Part shown: piece by piece, positions 33,270 through 40,875 of the stretch
How the letters are laid out: the number at the start of each line of letters is the position of its first letter
Numbering within the stretch: the stretch's first letter is position 1
Assembly (NCBI RefSeq): GCF_039529775.1
Contig: NZ_BAAANL010000003.1
Coordinates: 1 to 64,000 of the forward strand
DNA from: Myceligenerans crystallogenes
GTDB lineage: Bacteria; Actinomycetota; Actinomycetes; Actinomycetales; Cellulomonadaceae
Length of the DNA stretch: 64,000 nt
Reading direction: 5' to 3'
Position numbers and translations under genes: made by a program
Notes under the pieces: model-generated
The model's input: the letters and a program-made list of their open reading frames with translations, nothing else
Database searches by the model: none
What the model was told of the DNA's origin: nothing

Positions 33270-34156
33270 GGCTGCTCCTGGCGCAGGATGCCGGACCAGA
33301 GCGGGACGGTGGTGACGGAGGGGTGAGGGTGCCCGTGGCCGTAGCGTCCGTCGTCACCGAATTCCTCGCCGTGATCGGCGCACAACACGACCAGTGGTTC
33401 ACGGTCGGCGAGCCGGTCGAACAAGATGCCGAGCTGCTGGTCCGCCCACTCCAGGGCGCGCACCTGCATGGAGTGCAGGGACGCGACCTCGTCCGGGGCG
33501 AAGGCGTCGGGCGTCACCTGCTTGCTGTCGTGCAGGCGGTAGAGCCGCTCCAGCAGCGCCCGCGTGCGGTTGGTCAGGCGCGTGTTCGGGGTCGTGTACG
33601 GGATGTGCGTGCTCGGACAGTTGATGAACAGGAAGAATCGCTTCGCGGCGCGTGCGTCGTCGGCCAGGATCTCGGGGTGGGCGAGCGTGAGGGACTCCTC
33701 GCGGTACCGGACCCGGGTGTCGGCCGCCGTGGCGTTGGTGCGGCCGAAGTAGTAGAACGTGTCGAACAGGCTGGGAAGCCAGTTGCCCGGTTCCTTCGGG
33801 TCGAAGAACGTGACACCACCAGCGCCGATGACCTTGAAGCCGCTGCGGCTGTAGTGATCCATGAGCATCGGACCGGTGAACGGCACGGCCGTCGCCGCGG
33901 TTGACGGCCGTGCCGCCGTCGACCGCCAAATGCTGCGGTACTGCTGCCCCGCAAGGTCATGCTCGCCGTCCAGCGGACGCGGCGTCATCCCGGAGAAGAA
34001 CGCGACGTGCGCCGGGAGGGTGAACGTCCCGGATGTCTCGGCCTGCAGCAGCGGGCCGAGGCGGTCCAGGTTCGGTGTGACCGCCTGCACGGCGGTGTCG
34101 TAGCGGCAGGAGTCGAGCGTCACCAGGACGACGTCGCGGTCGGCGTGGTCCCGCAT
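33266..34156 (-). CDS. Sulfatase / alkaline-phosphatase superfamily enzyme
   Basis: A 296-residue cytosolic protein without a signal peptide. The N-terminal VVLVTLDSCRYDTA supplies metal-binding Asp; GTFTLPAHVAFFSGM holds the putative nucleophile (Thr or Ser where sulfatases have Cys/Ser-x-Pro-x-Arg); the C-terminal LCADHGEEFGDDGRYGHGHPHP supplies the D-H-G-E and His metal ligands. It lacks the sulfatase CxPxR signature, so phosphoester or phosphonate hydrolysis or phosphotransfer is as likely as sulfatase activity. It starts 1 bp after the stop codon of the methionine adenosyltransferase gene and overlaps the kinase gene. Confidence 0.75.
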   Translation of the reverse strand: MRDHADRDVVLVTLDSCRYDTAVQAVTPNLDRLGPLLQAETSGTFTLPAHVAFFSGMTPRPLDGEHDLAGQQYRSIWRSTAARPSTAATAVPFTGPMLMDHYSRSGFKVIGAGGVTFFDPKEPGNWLPSLFDTFYYFGRTNATAADTRVRYREESLTLAHPEILADDARAAKRFFLFINCPSTHIPYTTPNTRLTNRTRALLERLYRLHDSKQVTPDAFAPDEVASLHSMQVRALEWADQQLGILFDRLADREPLVVLCADHGEEFGDDGRYGHGHPHPSVTTVPLWSGILRQEQP

Positions 34157-34157
34157 G

Positions 34158-35405
34158 TCAGCCTTCCACCTGGACGCGCGGGTCCCGGAACCGCTCGATC
34201 GCGGGCGTCTCCAGCAGCCACTTGGTCAGCAGGTCCAGCCGCGAGATCGTGTCATGCGCGATCTCGTCGATCACGACCCGCTGCGCACGCCCAGCCCGGC
34301 CACCCAGCCGCACGCCCACGAACGCCGGCTGATCCAGCGGGTCGCCGTTGCGAGACATCAGAACGGTCTCGTTCGCGAGCCCGAGCTCCGCGTGGACTCG
34401 GTCGGCGATCCGAGTCGCGGCCAGCGTGTAGAGCTTGCCGGTGTGGTGAACGGGGTTCTTCCCGGCCAGCGCCTCCACACCCGCGGACCGTGACGAGGCG
34501 ATGACTCCGTCGGCCTTGTTCCCGCGGCCTACGAGGCCGCAGTCGCCTTTGCCGAGCGACGTACCGAACGGGGCCAGGTACGCGCCTCCTTCGACGTCCT
34601 TCGTGTTGACCGCCACGTGCACTGGGTCGGAGATCCCCAGCCCGAGCGCCGCGACTGCTGCCAGAGCGGCGATGTGCTCGTGCGCGGCGGCCAGCATCCC
34701 CCGGTACGACTCACCCGTCGGCGTCATCCCCGGATGGAACGGCAGACAGAGGGTCACGTCCAGGCGGGCGTCGCCACGCAGCAGCATCACCTTCACGTCC
34801 GAGCCTGCCGCGGGGAACATCGTGGCGAACTCCGGGCCGTTGACCAGGTTCTCCAGCGTGATCGCGAGCTGCTCGGTCGGTGTCGCGGGCGCATGCGCCG
34901 CGCAGAACGCAGTGTCGTTCGCTCGCAGCGCCGTGGCCTGCTCGGCCGCGACGGCATCGATCGGCCGGTAGAACGCCGGGGGATGATCCACGGCCGTCCC
35001 GCTGGTGTTCTCCACAGCGTGTCGGACGTAGTCGATGATCCGCGGGTCACGGGTCGCCGCCACGAGAACGTCCGTCGAGGCGTTGCGGAACAGGTCCTCG
35101 ATCGGCATCGACGTGTCACCGATCGCGCGTGTGAGCTTGCCGAACAGGTACGAACTGATCGGCTTGTCCACACTGAACCCGCCGAAGTCGACGGTCGCTG
35201 CCGCACCGATGAGGGCCACCTTGTCGACCCAGTGGTTCGGCACGATCCCGAGCGTGTCCAACCCGTACCGCGAGTACCGGCGGGAGAACTCCTCCGCGAG
35301 GATGTCCGCCATCGAATCCGGATGCCCGATGCCCTTGCGCTCCACGACCTCGAACTCGGCCTCGTGTGCTGGGGTCACTGAACGGTTCTCGACTGTCACG
35401 TGCAT
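34158..35405 (-). CDS. Archaeal-type methionine adenosyltransferase
   Basis: A 415-residue S-adenosylmethionine synthetase of the archaeal family, unrelated in motif layout to the normal bacterial MetK. Landmarks are EVVERKGIGHPDSMADILAEE near residue 17-38 (in parts), the GTSLGKGDCGLVGRGNKADG block at about 281-300 and SAGVEALAGKNPVHHTGKLY. It makes SAM from methionine and ATP. First gene of a coupled operon (GGAAGGAG 7 bases before the ATG). Such enzymes are rare in bacteria and tend to be in accessory gene sets; here it should feed a pathway encoded beside it. Host MetK is expected elsewhere in the genome. Confidence 0.87.
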   Translation of the reverse strand: MHVTVENRSVTPAHEAEFEVVERKGIGHPDSMADILAEEFSRRYSRYGLDTLGIVPNHWVDKVALIGAAATVDFGGFSVDKPISSYLFGKLTRAIGDTSMPIEDLFRNASTDVLVAATRDPRIIDYVRHAVENTSGTAVDHPPAFYRPIDAVAAEQATALRANDTAFCAAHAPATPTEQLAITLENLVNGPEFATMFPAAGSDVKVMLLRGDARLDVTLCLPFHPGMTPTGESYRGMLAAAHEHIAALAAVAALGLGISDPVHVAVNTKDVEGGAYLAPFGTSLGKGDCGLVGRGNKADGVIASSRSAGVEALAGKNPVHHTGKLYTLAATRIADRVHAELGLANETVLMSRNGDPLDQPAFVGVRLGGRAGRAQRVVIDEIAHDTISRLDLLTKWLLETPAIERFRDPRVQVEG

Positions 35406-35510
35406 GGTGGTGCTCCTTCCGAACGACTTGCGGATGGAACTTCGTGACGCTCGCGACGACGATGTTGCGAGCTGTGTTTCATCGAACCGGCGCGGCAGCG
35501 CACCACGTAG

Positions 35511-35571
35511 TGCACGAATGCGGCATTCTTGCTGCACGGATGCTGCAGCGAGCCCGTGACCTGCACGGACG
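35511..35571. promoter_or_regulatory. TGCACGRAYG repeats in the divergent promoter region
   Basis: TGCACGAATG (35511), TGCACGGATG (35533) and TGCACGGACG (35562) are three direct repeats in the 180-bp gap between the adenosyltransferase operon and the XRE-TPR regulator. They are candidate binding sites for that regulator. Confidence 0.5.
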
Positions 35572-35585
35572 TAACGGGAGGCGTG

Positions 35586-36926
35586 ATGAGCAACAGGCGC
35601 GCGAAGCTTGCCGAGCGTCGTAAGGTGCTCGGGTTGAGCCAGGACGCCCTCGCGGCCCGCCTGGGGGTCGAACGCACGACCGTCTACCGCTGGGAGGCCG
35701 GAACCACCGAGCCTCTACCGTGGATGCGGCTACGGCTGGCGCAGGCGCTGAAGGTCTCCCCGGAGGAACTGGACGCGCTGCTGGGTTCAGACGCTGCCCC
35801 GACACCCGAACCTGCGTCGGGGGTCGCAGGCGACTTCGCCACGCTGGCCGGGGTCGGCTCGACGTTGACAGGTCAGGAACACGACATGGTGTGGGAGCTG
35901 ATGATGAACGGCAACGACGGCATCGGCCGCCAGCAATTCCTGCGGTTGCTTCTCGCCGCCGGTATTGCCCCTGCCGCCGTCTCGTTCGACGCCGACGGCG
36001 CGTTCGCCGCGCTCCGGCCTGCACGATCAGCCCTCGACCCGCGAGCTGTCGAGTCGTACCGCGCGATCACCGCACTCAACCGCGGCTTCTACTGGAACCT
36101 CGACGCCACGACCATGCTCGAAGCGGTCCTCGGACACCTGCGTCTCGGAACCCAGCTCCTACGGCAGATCGCACCAACACAGCAGCTCACCGCCTCACTA
36201 TCGGCCGCCGTTGCCGAGACGGCCCTGCTCGCCGCGCGCGTGGCATTGTTCGACCTGTCCCGACCACAACTCGCCGAGAGATGCTTCGCGACCGCGCGGA
36301 CGGCCGTCGGGCAGACGCTCGACCACGACCTGGCCGCCGCGATCACCGCACACCACGCCTTCGTCCCCGGATTCGCCGGCGACGCCGCCCACGCTCGGCC
36401 CCATCTGGCCGAAGCCGCCGCCCACGCCGCACAGAGCGAAAGCGCCTGGCTGCGGTCCTGGGTCAACTGCGTCGCCGCCGAGGTCCACGCGCGTACCGGA
36501 CATCCCGCGCGCTCCCGCGCCCACATCGCGATGGCTGGAGCGGAACTCACCGACCACGACGAACTCAGGCCTGAGTGGTTCGACTTCTACGACCCTGCGC
36601 GCCTGGCGGGATTCGCAGGCAACGCCGAACTCCTGGGTGGCGACCCACAAGCCGCGCAGACATGGCTCACCTCGGCGCTGGACGGCCTGGACGAGAAGTC
36701 GATCAAGCAGCGCCCGGTGCTCCTGCTCGACCTCGCGGCGGCCTCCGCGGAACTCGACCCAGACCAGGCCGTCGGGCATGCGGAGGAAGCCATGTCGATC
36801 ATGGAGAACGCGCCGTATGCCACGGCCGTCGATCGCATGCACGACGTCGTCGCGGCCCTTGCGGTCACCCCGTACGGACCCCAGCTTGCCGAACGCGCCA
36901 CAGCCCTCACCGGCACTTCTCGGTAG
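35586..36926 (+). CDS. XRE family regulator with TPR-like domain
   Basis: A 446-residue protein. The N-terminal Cro/CI helix-turn-helix is LAERRKVLGLSQDALAARLGVERTTVYRWEAGTTEP (split; residues about 7-42). The remainder is an all-helical region with repeated Ala-rich helix pairs resembling tetratricopeptide repeats, as in actinobacterial regulators that sense small ligands or peptides. ATG preceded by GGGAGG. It is divergent from the adenosyltransferase operon and probably controls it. In-frame sequence upstream (to 35529) is not conserved-looking. Confidence 0.82.
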   Translation: MSNRRAKLAERRKVLGLSQDALAARLGVERTTVYRWEAGTTEPLPWMRLRLAQALKVSPEELDALLGSDAAPTPEPASGVAGDFATLAGVGSTLTGQEHDMVWELMMNGNDGIGRQQFLRLLLAAGIAPAAVSFDADGAFAALRPARSALDPRAVESYRAITALNRGFYWNLDATTMLEAVLGHLRLGTQLLRQIAPTQQLTASLSAAVAETALLAARVALFDLSRPQLAERCFATARTAVGQTLDHDLAAAITAHHAFVPGFAGDAAHARPHLAEAAAHAAQSESAWLRSWVNCVAAEVHARTGHPARSRAHIAMAGAELTDHDELRPEWFDFYDPARLAGFAGNAELLGGDPQAAQTWLTSALDGLDEKSIKQRPVLLLDLAAASAELDPDQAVGHAEEAMSIMENAPYATAVDRMHDVVAALAVTPYGPQLAERATALTGTSR

Positions 36927-36929
36927 CGG

Positions 36930-37613
36930 TTACGCAGCGGAGCCGGTGTTGTGCTTCGCCACGAGTTCCGGCAGCTCGGCCAGGGCATTCAGTCGGAACA
37001 GGCACTTCGCCTCGAAGTCCTCACCCAGGATCCGGGCCGCCGTCTCGCCGCGCAGAATATGACCCCATGGGCCGCGTCGAAGCACCGCGGTCTCGATCCC
37101 GAGCGTCTGCGCGGGCCGGATGTCGTTGTCGAGGCGGTCGCCGACGTACAGGATCTCGCTCGCGGGAACGCCCGCCTCCACGACGAGCCGCTCGAAGAAC
37201 GCGACATCTGGCTTCTCGGCGTTCCACGAGTCCGACGTCCCCAGGACATCGCACGGCAGGTTCAGCTCACGCAGGAGGCCTTCCGCGCGAAGCGTTTGGT
37301 TGCCCGCGATCCCCACGACGAGGCCCTGGCCCCGAAGCTCCGACAGGCAGAAACGGACGTCTGGGTAGAGGTCGTCCTCGCCGAACCACTCCGGCTGGCC
37401 CGCCTCCGCGCGGCGCTCACGCTCAGCCTTCAGGTCGAAGCCGGGGCGGAACTCCTGGAACGTCTCCCGGTAGTCCCGCCCCTGAGCGATCACCGCCCCG
37501 AATACCGCCGAGAACGCCTGACGCGGCACATCGAGCCAGTCGGCCCACGTCCCGTACTCCCGCGTCTCGTTGACCAGGACCTCGCCGACATCGAAGAACA
37601 CCGCGCGAATCAT
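36930..37613 (-). CDS. HAD-like phosphatase
   Basis: A 227-residue HAD superfamily hydrolase: motif I FFDVGEVLVNE with nucleophile Asp8 and Gly in place of the second Asp (as in the YihX-like HAD group), motif II GIAGNQ, and motif IV VGDRLDNDI. The cap region is at about 18-90. It is convergent with the XRE-TPR gene (4-bp gap) and separate from the four-gene operon, but is likely part of the same cassette. The substrate may be a phosphorylated intermediate; not determinable. Confidence 0.82.
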   Translation of the reverse strand: MIRAVFFDVGEVLVNETREYGTWADWLDVPRQAFSAVFGAVIAQGRDYRETFQEFRPGFDLKAERERRAEAGQPEWFGEDDLYPDVRFCLSELRGQGLVVGIAGNQTLRAEGLLRELNLPCDVLGTSDSWNAEKPDVAFFERLVVEAGVPASEILYVGDRLDNDIRPAQTLGIETAVLRRGPWGHILRGETAARILGEDFEAKCLFRLNALAELPELVAKHNTGSAA

Positions 37614-37763
37614 GCTTGGAGCCTATCGTGACCTGGGCGGACGTCCGCAAAAGGGGGGGTCACGTTCTGAGAAGGTGTGTGCGCAGGGACGGCGGCGCGG
37701 ACGTGCCGATCGGTTCATGAAACTCCGACGCCCCTACCCCCACGAGGAGCCGGAATCACGGAC

Positions 37764-37982
37764 TCATGCTGGAGCGCTGTGCCGGTCGAGGTCAGCGAGT
37801 ACGAGGTGCACGGCGAAGTGGACAGCGACGGCAGGGTCCGGCTCAAGGTCCACGAGCTCCGCCCAGCGAAGGACGACGGTGCGTGAGGTGTCCCAGGCGG
37901 GGACAGCGCCGGCCTGTGCGAGCGCGAGTGCGGCGAGGTGCTGGGCATCATCAGCGGGCTTGAAGGGGAGAACGGTGGTCAT
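37764..37982 (-). CDS. Small hypothetical protein of the element
   Basis: A 72-residue frame (MTTVLPFKPADDAQHLAAL..., ending DLDRHSAPA) starting on an ATG that overlaps the stop codon of the preceding gene (ATGA). That coupling and GC-rich third positions support it. Mostly helical, acidic; no family recognised. Confidence 0.5.
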   Translation of the reverse strand: MTTVLPFKPADDAQHLAALALAQAGAVPAWDTSRTVVLRWAELVDLEPDPAVAVHFAVHLVLADLDRHSAPA

Positions 37983-38647
37983 GCTGCGCTCCTGGCTTTG
38001 AGTTCGGCGGCGAGTTCGAGGACTGCGGCTCTCGTGCTGATCTGACGGTCGCGGCTACGCCGCTCGACGGCGTCGTGGCTGCGGGATCCGAGGGCGCTGA
38101 TGACCACTTGGCTCGCGAGTTCGTAATTCATCGGTTCGACGTCGCGCGCGCGGTCTGTACGACAGTTGGGAGACGTACCCCTTTCTCCTTCCAGTTGAGT
38201 TGAGTGGGTCTTCCTTCTCTTGGCCCCGCCGTCGCAGCGGGGTGAAGCCCCGCCGTGACGTTGCGAATGCCCCGCCGCTACGTTGTTCAATGCCCCGCCG
38301 TTTCGTTGTTCGAGGGGGTCGAGATGGAGGCGGTACTCGGCCGCCCTGGCTCGGTAACCGCCGACTTCGGTCGTGATCGCTCCGGCGGCGGTGAGTTCCT
38401 TGATGACGCGTCGTACGACCTCGGCCTGGGAGCGGTGTTCCTTGGGGTCGAGCTGCCCAACGCTCCAGTCGACGAGTCCGAGAGCGGCTGCGATGGCGGC
38501 GTGCCCGCCGTAGTAGCGGAGCGGCTCATTGCCGCCTGTGCCGGGCGGGTCGAGCGACACGAGCGCCATGTAGTCGAGAGCGCGGTGCGCGCGGTGGTTC
38601 AGGTTCGGGAACAGCGTGTACGCCGCGATGGCGTTCGCGCGCCCCAT
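37979..38647 (-). CDS. Winged-helix protein of the element, possible replication protein
   Basis: A 222-residue protein. Its N-terminal half (YTLFPNLNHRAHRALDYMALVSLD, HAAIAAALGL, EVVRRVIKELTAAGAITTEVGGYRARAAEYRL) is a winged-helix pattern seen in replication initiators and regulatory proteins of actinobacterial elements. The C-terminal half is low in structure, with a Cys-rich short stretch. The start ATG overlaps the excisionase stop codon, so it is in the xis operon. Exact role unknown. Confidence 0.55.
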   Translation of the reverse strand: MGRANAIAAYTLFPNLNHRAHRALDYMALVSLDPPGTGGNEPLRYYGGHAAIAAALGLVDWSVGQLDPKEHRSQAEVVRRVIKELTAAGAITTEVGGYRARAAEYRLHLDPLEQRNGGALNNVAAGHSQRHGGASPRCDGGAKRRKTHSTQLEGERGTSPNCRTDRARDVEPMNYELASQVVISALGSRSHDAVERRSRDRQISTRAAVLELAAELKARSAA

Positions 38648-38874
38648 CAGCGGTCCGCACCTGAGTAGGCCATCTGGGCCGGGGTGACAGCGCGCTGCGC
38701 GCGGTCCAGGTCACTTTCGCGGATACGGATGAGGCGGCCGAAGCGGACCGCCTTCAGGTTGCCGCGGGCGATCTCGCGGCGCACAGTGTCCGGCGAGCAC
38801 TGCAGGCGTTCGGCCACCTGAGCGATGGTGAGGGAGTGCTGGGAGTCGCTGGCGCGCTTGGGAACGTCGTACAT
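38647..38874 (-). CDS. xis: Excisionase (MerR-like helix-turn-helix)
   Basis: A 75-residue DNA-binding protein with LTIAQVAERLQCSPDTVRREIARGNLKAVRFGRLIRI (about 16-52), the standard winged-helix of actinobacterial Xis/BldC-type excisionases, which direct the integrase toward excision. ATG start with GGAGG 8 bases upstream. It lies directly downstream of int, 267 bp apart, and starts the xis operon. Confidence 0.83.
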   Translation of the reverse strand: MYDVPKRASDSQHSLTIAQVAERLQCSPDTVRREIARGNLKAVRFGRLIRIRESDLDRAQRAVTPAQMAYSGADR

Positions 38875-39009
38875 TCGTCGTGCCTCCGGGTAGGGGGTAT
38901 GCACGGCCGGGCGGAGATCTTGGCGGATGGATGCCCGGTCGTGCGTTCTTCTGCGGCGAACATATGTACGACATTCCGAAGCGCACAAGCGTTCGGTATT
39001 CAGGTCCAA

Positions 39010-39057
39010 CGTCCGTACACGTCCGTCCAGGACCCTGACCGTCCGTACACGTCCGTC
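39010..39057. promoter_or_regulatory. Two 18-bp direct repeats between int and xis
   Basis: CGTCCGTACACGTCCGTC occurs at 39010-39027 and 39040-39057, exactly 30 bp apart, and contains its own short repeat CGTCCGT. The placement upstream of xis suggests operator or Xis/Int binding sites. Confidence 0.6.
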
Positions 39058-39141
39058 TATGAACCCGGAAGCGGGCCAGATTGTGACCGAAATCATGCTC
39101 AAAGCGTGGGGCGTGACGGCGCGATAACCGCGCGAAAGCGG

Positions 39142-40308
39142 CTACGCGCCCTCTTCGACGGCGTCGAGTCGTGCTGCAAGCTCGCGGTCCCGGTCGGCGC
39201 TGCTCATCTGGTAGATCATCGCGGCGTCGACGTTCGTGTGACCGCCGCGGGCCATGATCTCGGCGAGTGTCGCTCCCTGCTGGGCGTAAAGCGACAGCCC
39301 GAGGTGGCGCAGGTCGTGGAACATGAACCTGACCCCGGTGGCCTTCCTGGCGGCGTTCCACGCGGTGTTGAACGCCTGCTCGGAGATCGGCCGGGTCGCG
39401 TCGCGCGGGCTGGGCAGCACGGGGCCCTCGGGGCCGGAGCCAGCGTGCTCCTTCATATGCTCGGCAAGCCGGGCCGCGACTCGCGGCGGGATCGAGATCG
39501 ACCGCGCCGACCCGCGCTTGGGGTCGCCGTACGCGGGCGGATTGCTCTTCGTGTGCCACTGCCGGCGCACGTGCAGCATGGCTCGCTTCGGGTCGTCGAG
39601 GTTCTCGAGGTCGCGCCGCTGCAGCCCGAGCACCTCGCCGAGTCGCATCGCGCACCAGGCGGCGAGGTCGATGGCGATGGCAAGCTCGGGCGGCATCGCC
39701 TTGCGCAGCGCCGCGGCCTGCTCCGCCGTCGGGATCTCGTCCGGAGCGAGCTTCCGTATCCGCTTCGGCTTCGGCACGGACACCACGACCGGTGACTCGG
39801 TGAGCCCGCCCGCCTGGACTCTGGGGGCCGCGGCGGCGGAGAACATCGCCCGCACGGTCCGCGCGACGTTCGCCCAGGGCCCCTTCGCCTCGCGCACGTC
39901 GGCGAGCAGCTCGTCGATGTCGCTCGTCGTGACATCGACGAGCCGCCGGTCGCCGAGCACCGGAAGGATGTGCACATTCAGCGTGGACCTGTACGACGTG
40001 ATGGTCCCGGGGGAGCGCTCGGCAGCCTTGAGCCCGGCGAGCCACGTCTCGGACCACTGCCGCACGGTCAGCGACTGCCGGACCTCCTGCTCGACGACGG
40101 CAGCGGCCAGGCGGCGTCGTTCCTTGGGCGGCACGAATGTCTGCCGCGCCACCTCGGACCGTGCGATCGCCAGCGCCGCCTTCGCATCCCCCAGCGTGTG
40201 GAAGTGCCCGATCGAGACCTGCCGCCCCTCCCAGACCACGCGCGCCCGGTATGTCGCGCCCCGCGGCCGGTCGATCCCGCGGGGGTATCCCTTGGTGCTC
40301 CGCTTCAC
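39142..40308 (-). CDS. int: Tyrosine site-specific integrase
   Basis: A 388-residue recombinase. The N-terminal arm-binding and SAM-like core-binding domains (RQSLTVRQWSETWL...SPGTITSYRSTLNVHILPVLG) precede a catalytic domain with Arg in CAMRLGEVLGL at about 221, the HDLRHLG box at about 330, GGHTNVDAAMIYQ with the His and catalytic Tyr near 357-366. GTG start at 40308 with an AGGTGAAGG site. It sits 160 bp from tRNA-Ser(GGA), its target, matching the att repeats. Confidence 0.94.
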   Translation of the reverse strand: MKRSTKGYPRGIDRPRGATYRARVVWEGRQVSIGHFHTLGDAKAALAIARSEVARQTFVPPKERRRLAAAVVEQEVRQSLTVRQWSETWLAGLKAAERSPGTITSYRSTLNVHILPVLGDRRLVDVTTSDIDELLADVREAKGPWANVARTVRAMFSAAAAPRVQAGGLTESPVVVSVPKPKRIRKLAPDEIPTAEQAAALRKAMPPELAIAIDLAAWCAMRLGEVLGLQRRDLENLDDPKRAMLHVRRQWHTKSNPPAYGDPKRGSARSISIPPRVAARLAEHMKEHAGSGPEGPVLPSPRDATRPISEQAFNTAWNAARKATGVRFMFHDLRHLGLSLYAQQGATLAEIMARGGHTNVDAAMIYQMSSADRDRELAARLDAVEEGA

Positions 40309-40433
40309 CCTTCACCTGCTCCGATGCGCTTGCTCGTGTGACTATCCTGGTACTAGTCTCATGCTATCTGGAGCGCATCCGCGCGTACAGGTGCCAACTG
40401 AACAGACAGCCCGGAAACCGCGCCGTTGCAACG

Positions 40434-40462
40434 AAAAACCCCGGGATCCGAAGATCCCGGGG
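40434..40462 (-). terminator. UUCG-tetraloop terminator after tRNA-Ser(GGA)
   Basis: On the minus strand CCCCGGGATC-TTCG-GATCCCGGGG is a perfect 10-bp stem with a stable UUCG loop, followed by TTTTT. It is a textbook rho-independent terminator for the tRNA and lies on the element side of attR, so the element supplies the tRNA with a new terminator. Confidence 0.88.
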
Positions 40463-40468
40463 CTAGTC

Positions 40469-40485
40469 CGGCGGAGGATGGGGGA
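40469..40485. repeat. attR core (tRNA-Ser 3' end)
   Basis: The 17-bp attL repeat recurs here over the last 14 nt of tRNA-Ser(GGA) and 3 flanking bases. The functional tRNA is kept on this side. Confidence 0.87.
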
Positions 40486-40556
40486 TTCGAACCCCCGAGG
40501 GCGTGAACCCAACACGCTTTCCAAGCGTGCGCCATAGGCCGCTAGGCGAATCCTCC
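40472..40556 (-). tRNA. tRNA-Ser(GGA), integration target
   Basis: 85-nt cloverleaf: acceptor GGAGGAT/ATCCTCC, discriminator G, anticodon GGA in CTTGGAAAG, long variable arm, T arm GGGGGTTCGAATCCCCC. No CCA encoded. Its 3' end is the att core. Confidence 0.96.
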
Positions 40557-40747
40557 TTGCACCCGAGGGCACAGCGTTCGGGACACGCTCGCACGTATCG
40601 GGAACAGCCTGATGAGGATACCGGACCAAGGGGCCCGGGACCGAATCGAAAGACGGTGACCTCGGTGTGACGTACGCCGCCGCCTGCGAACGGCGTCGTG
40701 CCGCCGTCGGATTCGGGATTCGGCGACGCGCTCGGTTAGGCTGTGGG

Positions 40748-40839
40748 CAGACCCCTCGTGCGGCACCATCTCGCCGAACTCCCCCAGGGCCGGAAGGCAG
40801 CAAGGGTAAGTGAGCTCTGGTGGGTGTGCGAGGGGTCCT
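40748..40839 (+). ncRNA. ffs: Small (4.5S-type) signal recognition particle RNA
   Basis: The conserved helix 8 sequence GGCCGGAAGGCAGCAAGGG (40788-40806) with its GGAA tetraloop and asymmetric loop is present. Outer ends GACCCCTCG (40750-40758) and CGAGGGGTC (40829-40837) pair perfectly. It binds Ffh for targeting membrane and secreted proteins. Exact ends are estimates. Confidence 0.92.
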
Positions 40840-40875
40840 TGCATGCCCGGACGCCTGTGCCGAGCCGTGTGCCGG

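Larger units (their letters stand above)
19006..40485. mobile_element. ~21.5-kb integrative element in tRNA-Ser(GGA)
   Basis: The 17-bp sequence CGGCGGAGGATGGGGGA is present at 19006-19022 and at 40469-40485. The right copy is the 3' end of tRNA-Ser(GGA) (last 14 nt plus 3 flanking bases). A tyrosine integrase (39,142-40,308) and an excisionase (38,647-38,874) sit next to the right copy, as expected for tRNA-targeting elements. Cargo: a replication-type HTH gene, a complete type I restriction locus with two accessory nucleases, a second GluRS, an unrecognised metabolic operon and regulators. No FtsK/TraSA-type translocase or relaxase is recognisable. Confidence 0.88.

Noticed and set aside
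33266..34156. Classical sulfatase
   Set aside because: The CxPxR formylglycine signature is missing; only the superfamily level is supported.
37677..37886. Plus-strand 69-codon ORF in the gap after the HAD gene
   Set aside because: The minus-strand 72-codon frame is coupled by ATGA to its upstream gene and is better supported.
38647..39102. Longer excisionase with upstream start
   Set aside because: Extra residues are a translation of the DNA repeats (DGRVRT); the ATG at 38874 has a perfect GGAGG.
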